From NCBI GenBank assembly GCA_963828505.1, contig CAWHFM010000007.1, positions 310,001-374,000 on the forward strand: a DNA stretch of 64,000 nucleotides, in the 5' to 3' direction. Under the pieces are notes generated by a model. It worked only from the letters and a program-made list of their open reading frames with translations, was not told the origin of the DNA and searched no databases. Numbering within the stretch: the stretch's first letter is position 1; each line of letters starts with the position of its first letter. Of the stretch, positions 60,051-64,000 are shown piece by piece. The DNA comes from Bog-473 sp963828505 (GTDB lineage: Bacteria > Actinomycetota > Acidimicrobiia > Acidimicrobiales > RAAP-2). The position numbers and the translations under genes are program-made.

Positions 60051-63000
60051 CTAATTGTCGACCGTGATCTTTATCGGGTCGCTGTAGGCCGTATTGCCGG
60101 CCGCGTCGGTGGCCAGGCTCCGCACCTTGTAGGTGCCGTTGGGCACACTGGTCGAGTCCCACGCATAGACGTACTTGTGTCCGCTGAGCGTCGCCGTGCC
60201 GATGACCGTCTTGTTGTAGGACCCACCGGTCAGCGTGAACTGGACCTGGCTGATGGAGACTCCGTAGAAGCCCTTCGCCGATGCCTCGAGGGTGCTCGTG
60301 CCAGTGACCGTCGACCCCGCCGTCGGCAACACCACCTTCGTCTTCGGCGGCATGTTGTCCACGGTCACCGGTATGCCCGTGCTGTAGCCGCGGTTGCCAT
60401 GGGTGTCGTAGGCCACGCTCTGCAGCGTGTACGTGCCGGCGAGCACGTGCGTGGTGTCCCAGGCGAAGACGTATCCGTAGTTCGTGGCCGTGGCCCTCCC
60501 GATCACCGTCTGGTTGTACGACCCACCGGTCAGGACGAACGCGACCAGGCTGATCCCGTTCGCGTCCGAGGCGCTGGCGTCCAGAGTCGCGGTCGCCCGC
60601 AGGTCCGCCCCCGCCGAGGGCGCGACGATGGCCGTCATCGGCGGCGGCGCCACCGTGAGGGTGAAGGCCTGGGTGCTCGTCCTGGAGTTGTGGTCGGTCG
60701 CCTTGAGGGTGATCGGGTAGGTGCCCTCAGTCCCCGCCGCAGGCGTGCCCGACAAGGTGCCGTTCGCCGCCAAGGTGACGCCCGAGGGCAGGGACCCCGT
60801 CTCGCTGAAGCTGATCGGGGTGTCCCCGTTGGCGGTGACCGAGAAGGTGGCGGCGTTGCTCGCCGTGAAGGTCGCTGCGGCAGCAGAGGTGAACGCGGGC
60901 GCCGACGCGCTCACCGTGAGGGTGAAGGCCTGGGTGCTCGTCTTCGAGTTGCGGTCGGTCGCCTTGATGGTGACCGGGTAGGTTCCCGCCGTCCCGAAGG
61001 CGGGCGTGCCCGAGAGGGTGCCGTTCGCCGCCAGGGTGACACCCGAGGGCAGGGCCCCGGTCTCGCTGAAGCCGAACGGACCGTCCCCGTTGGCCGTCAC
61101 GTTGAAGCTCCCGGCGCTGTTCTCGGCGAAGGTCGTCGAGTTGCCCGAGGTGATCACCGGCGCCGTGGCGGTCACCGTGAGGGTGAAGGCCTGGGTGCTG
61201 GTGTTCGAGCTGGCGTCGGTCGCCGTGATGGTGATCGGGTACGTCCCCGCCGTGCCGAACGTCGGGGTGCCCGAGAGCGAGCCGTTCGCCGCCAAGCTGA
61301 CCCCTGCGGGCACGGTCCCCGTCTCACTGAAGGTGATCGGGTTGTCCCCACTGGCGGTGACCGAGAAGCTCCCGGCGCTGTTCTCGGCGAAGGTCGTCGA
61401 GCTGCCCGAGGTGAACACCGGCGGCGGGAAGCCCACCTTCAAGGTGAAGGCCTGCGTGCTGGTGTTCGAGTTGGCGTCGGTCGCTGTGACGGTGATCGGG
61501 TAGGTGCCCTCGGTTCCCGCCGCGGGCGTGCCCGAGAGGGTGCCGTTCGGCGCCAAGGTGACGGCCGAGGGCAGGGCCCCGGTCTCGCTGAAGGAGATCG
61601 GACTGTCCCCGTTCGCCGTCACGTTGAAGTTCCCGGCATCGGTTGCCGTGAACGTGGTGCTCGAACCCGAGGTGAACACCGGCGCGGTAGCGCTCACCGT
61701 GAGGGTGAAGGCCTGATTGGTCGAGTTCGAGTTGCCGTCGGTCGCCGTGATGGTGATCGGGTACGACCCGGCGGTGCCGAAGGCCGGCGTGCCCGAGAGG
61801 GTGCCGTTCGCCGCCAAGCTGACGCCCGAGGGGAGAGGACCGGTCTCGCCGAAGCTGATCGGGTTGTCCCCGTTGGCCGTGACCGAGAAGGTCCCGCCGC
61901 TGTTCTCGGCGAACGTCGTCGAGGTGCCAGACGTGAACACCGGCGCCGAGGCGGTCACCGTGAGGGTGAAGGCCTGGTTGGTCGAGTTCGAGTTGGCGTC
62001 GGTCGCCGTGATGGTGATCGGGTAGGACCCGGCGGTGCCGAAGGCCGGCGTGCCCGACAGCGCGCCGTTCGCCGCCAAGCTGACGCCCGAGGGCAGAGGC
62101 CCGGTCTCGCTGAAGGTGATCGGGTTGTCCCCGTTGGCGGTGACCGAGAAGCTCCCGTCGTTCTCGGCGAAGGTCGTCGAGTTAGCCGAGGTGAACACGG
62201 GCGCCGTGGCGCTCACCGTGAGGGTGAAGGCCTGGGTGCTGGTGTTCGAGTTGGCGTCGGTCGCCGTGATGGTGAGCGGGTACGTCCCCGCCGTGCCGAA
62301 GGCCGGCGTGCCCGAGAGGGTGCCGTTGGGCGCCAAGGTCACGCCCGAGGGCAGGGCCCCGGTCTCGCTGAAGGTGATGGATGCGTCCCCGTTCGCCGTC
62401 ACGTTGAAGGTCCCGGCACTGTTCTCGGCGAAGGTCGTCGAGGTGCCCGACGTGAACACCGGCGCCGTGGCGCTCACCGTGAGGGTGAAGGCCTGGGTGC
62501 TGGTGTTCGAGTTGGCGTCGGTCGCCGTGATGGTGAGCGGGTACGTCCCCGCCGTGCCGAAGGCCGGCGTGCCCGAGAGGGCGCCGTTGGGCGCCAAGGT
62601 CACGCCCGAGGGCAGGGCCCCGGTCTCGCCGAAGCTGATCGCACCGTCCCCGTTCGCCGTCACGTTGAAGGTCCCGGCACTGTTCTCGGCGAACGTCGTC
62701 GAGGTGCCCGAGGTGAACGCCGGCGCCGTGGCGCTCACCGTCAGGGTGAAGGCCTGGGTGCTGGTGTTCGAGTTGGCGTCGGTCGCCGTGATGGTGATCG
62801 GGTAGGTCCCCGCCGTGCCGAAGGCCGGCGTGCCCGAAAGCGTGCCGTTTGGCGCCAAGGTCACGCCCGAGGGCAGGGCCCCGGTCTCGCTGAAGGTGAT
62901 CGGGTTGTCCCCGTTCGCCGTCACGTTGAACGTCCCGGCGCTGTTCTCGGCGAAGGTCGTCGAGGTGCCCGAGGTGAACACCGGCGCCGTGGCGCCCACC

Positions 63001-64000
63001 TTCAAGCTGAAGGCCTGGGTGCTCGTGTTCGAGTTGGCGTCGGTCGCCGTGATGGTGATCGGGTAGGTGCCCTCAGTCCCCGCCGCGGGCGTGCCCGAGA
63101 GGGTGCCATCCGTTGCCAGATTGACGCCCGAGGGCAGAGGACCGGTCTCGCTGAAGCTGATCGGGCTGTCCCCGTTGGCGGTGACCGAGAAGGTCCCGTC
63201 GCTGCCCTCGACGAAGGTGGTGCTCGCCGCCGAGGTGAACACGGGCGGAGTCGCGCTCACCGTGAGGGTGAAGGCCTGGTTGCTCGCGTTCGAGTTGGCG
63301 TCGGTCGCCGTGATGGTGATCGGGTAGGTACCCGCCGTGCCGAAGGTCGGGGTGCCCGAGAGCGTGCCGTTGGGCGCGAACGACACGCCTGAGGGCAGGG
63401 CCCCGGTCTCGCTGAAGCCGATCGGGTTGTCCCCGTTGGCCGTGACCGAGAAGGTCCCGCCGCTGTTCTCGGCGAACGTCGTCGAGTTGCCCGAGGTGAA
63501 CACCGGCGCCGTGGCGGTCACCGTGAGGGTGAAGGCCTGGTTGGTCGAGTTCGAGTTGGCGTCGGTGGCCGTGATGGTGAGCGGGTACGTCCCCGCCGTG
63601 CCGAAGGCCGGCGTCCCCGACAGCGTGCCGTTCGCCGCCAGGGTGACCCCGGAAGGCAGGGCGCCGGTCTCGCTGAAGCCGATCGGGTTGTCCCCGTTCG
63701 CCGTCACGTTGAAGGTCCCGGCACTGTTCTCGGCGAACGTCGTCGCGGTGCCCGAGGTGAACACCGGCGCCGTGGCGGTCACCGTGAGGGTGAAGGCCTG
63801 GTTGGTCGAGTTCGAGTTGCCGTCGGTGGCCGTGATGGTGATCGGGTACGTTCCCGCGGTGCCGAAGGCCGGCGTGCCCGAAAGGGAGCCGTTCGGCGCC
63901 AAGGTCACGCCCGAGGGCAGAGGACCGGTCTCGCTGAAGGTGATGGAGGCGTCCCCGTTCGCCGTCACGTTGAAGGTCCCGGCGCTGTTCTCGGCGAAGG
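60051..64000 (-). CDS. Giant secreted protein of tandem putative Ig repeats (N-terminus outside window)
   Basis: The frame runs from the right edge to the stop at 60051, over 1,315 residues, and its start is outside. Thirteen 87-residue units are visible, each with SETGALPSGVTLAPNGTLSG, then TPAFGTAGTYPITITATDAN, SNTSTQAFTLTVSATAPVF and TSGTSTTFAENSAGTFNVTA, which is the He_PIG (putative Ig) pattern. The C-terminal ~200 residues differ: two Ig-like domains with FVLTGGSYNQTVIG and FTLTGGSYNKTVIGTATLSG. No sortase motif or anchor follows. It is probably a very long adhesin or stalk. Units are highly similar at the DNA level. Confidence 0.88.
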   Translation of the reverse strand, partial: FAENSAGTFNVTANGDASITFSETGPLPSGVTLAPNGSLSGTPAFGTAGTYPITITATDGNSNSTNQAFTLTVTATAPVFTSGTATTFAENSAGTFNVTANGDNPIGFSETGALPSGVTLAANGTLSGTPAFGTAGTYPLTITATDANSNSTNQAFTLTVTATAPVFTSGNSTTFAENSGGTFSVTANGDNPIGFSETGALPSGVSFAPNGTLSGTPTFGTAGTYPITITATDANSNASNQAFTLTVSATPPVFTSAASTTFVEGSDGTFSVTANGDSPISFSETGPLPSGVNLATDGTLSGTPAAGTEGTYPITITATDANSNTSTQAFSLKVGATAPVFTSGTSTTFAENSAGTFNVTANGDNPITFSETGALPSGVTLAPNGTLSGTPAFGTAGTYPITITATDANSNTSTQAFTLTVSATAPAFTSGTSTTFAENSAGTFNVTANGDGAISFGETGALPSGVTLAPNGALSGTPAFGTAGTYPLTITATDANSNTSTQAFTLTVSATAPVFTSGTSTTFAENSAGTFNVTANGDASITFSETGALPSGVTLAPNGTLSGTPAFGTAGTYPLTITATDANSNTSTQAFTLTVSATAPVFTSANSTTFAENDGSFSVTANGDNPITFSETGPLPSGVSLAANGALSGTPAFGTAGSYPITITATDANSNSTNQAFTLTVTASAPVFTSGTSTTFAENSGGTFSVTANGDNPISFGETGPLPSGVSLAANGTLSGTPAFGTAGSYPITITATDGNSNSTNQAFTLTVSATAPVFTSGSSTTFTATDAGNFNVTANGDSPISFSETGALPSAVTLAPNGTLSGTPAAGTEGTYPITVTATDANSNTSTQAFTLKVGFPPPVFTSGSSTTFAENSAGSFSVTASGDNPITFSETGTVPAGVSLAANGSLSGTPTFGTAGTYPITITATDASSNTSTQAFTLTVTATAPVITSGNSTTFAENSAGSFNVTANGDGPFGFSETGALPSGVTLAANGTLSGTPAFGTAGTYPVTIKATDRNSKTSTQAFTLTVSASAPAFTSAAAATFTASNAATFSVTANGDTPISFSETGSLPSGVTLAANGTLSGTPAAGTEGTYPITLKATDHNSRTSTQAFTLTVAPPPMTAIVAPSAGADLRATATLDASASDANGISLVAFVLTGGSYNQTVIGRATATNYGYVFAWDTTHVLAGTYTLQSVAYDTHGNRGYSTGIPVTVDNMPPKTKVVLPTAGSTVTGTSTLEASAKGFYGVSISQVQFTLTGGSYNKTVIGTATLSGHKYVYAWDSTSVPNGTYKVRSLATDAAGNTAYSDPIKITVDN
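60640..64000. repeat. Tandem 261-bp repeat array
   Basis: The DNA period is 261 bp (87 codons). Two kinds of unit alternate in places: ones with TPAFGTAGTYP and ones with TPAAGTEGTYP (units 4, 10 and 13). Similarity between neighbours is high enough for unequal recombination or assembly collapse, so the true copy number may differ from the 13 seen here. Confidence 0.88.

Noticed and set aside
60015..63392. 1,125-codon open frame on the plus strand, rich in Arg-Gly-Glu
   Set aside because: It is exactly antisense to the Ig repeat gene and its regular pattern is the reverse reading of the 261-bp unit in a high-GC context; no start signal or independent homology.
60640..64000. Possibility that the 261-bp repeat is a non-coding satellite or CRISPR-like array
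   Set aside because: The period is a multiple of three, the minus frame is open throughout and encodes a known Ig-like pattern, so it is a coding repeat.

Overview
The window looks like the chromosome of a high-GC actinobacterium, most probably an Acidimicrobiia-type member of the Actinomycetota. The grounds are strong GC bias at third codon positions, frequent GTG and TTG starts, two F420-type luciferase-like oxidoreductases, a class II DAHP synthase, an archaeal/eukaryal-type prolyl-tRNA synthetase, and a set of large secreted repeat proteins. No rRNA, tRNA, CRISPR array, insertion sequence or phage gene was recognised. The taxonomic call is an inference from gene content.

Region 1 (1-14.6 kb) is accessory. 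It holds small regulator/enzyme pairs: a TetR divergent from a peroxiredoxin, with two copies of a shared inverted repeat between them; a MerR-NAD(P) reductase operon with an 18-bp palindrome; an F420-type oxidoreductase divergent from a TetR-reductase operon; and an acyl-CoA dehydrogenase. It ends with a secreted phosphoesterase carrying a Gly-rich tail and two lipoproteins.

Region 2 (14.6-43.9 kb) is almost entirely on the minus strand and is a long core-gene run, in transcription order xerC, rpsB, tsf, pyrH, frr, cdsA, dxr, rseP, ispG, proS, rimP, nusA, ylxR, infB, rbfA, truB, ribF, rpsO, pnp, M16 peptidase, dapB, TetR, rhomboid, then TetR, diiron protein, dapA, RNase J. Many neighbours overlap by 4 nt (ATGA, GTGA, TTGA), which implies coupled translation. 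Special points are a single-base frameshift in pyrH, a 33-bp tandem repeat at the end of nusA that is also open in the ylxR frame, a large acidic extension on CdsA, and a structured leader with an extended -10 promoter before rimP.

Region 3 (44-52 kb) holds a Tat-exported solute-binding protein followed by a response regulator, a histidine kinase and a GerMN-type lipoprotein, an arrangement like MtrA-MtrB-LpqB. After it come rsfS, a small membrane protein, nadD, an F420-type oxidoreductase and class II DAHP synthase.

Region 4 (52-64 kb) is an island of secreted repeat proteins: a propeller-like repeat domain fused to a glycoside-hydrolase-like domain, an RCC1-type propeller, a protein with four copies of a ~130-residue module, a seven-repeat Cys-motif lipoprotein, and a giant protein with 13 or more 87-residue putative Ig repeats that runs off the right edge. 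A methyltransferase and a Stf0-type sulfotransferase sit in the middle. This island is the part least explained by known systems.
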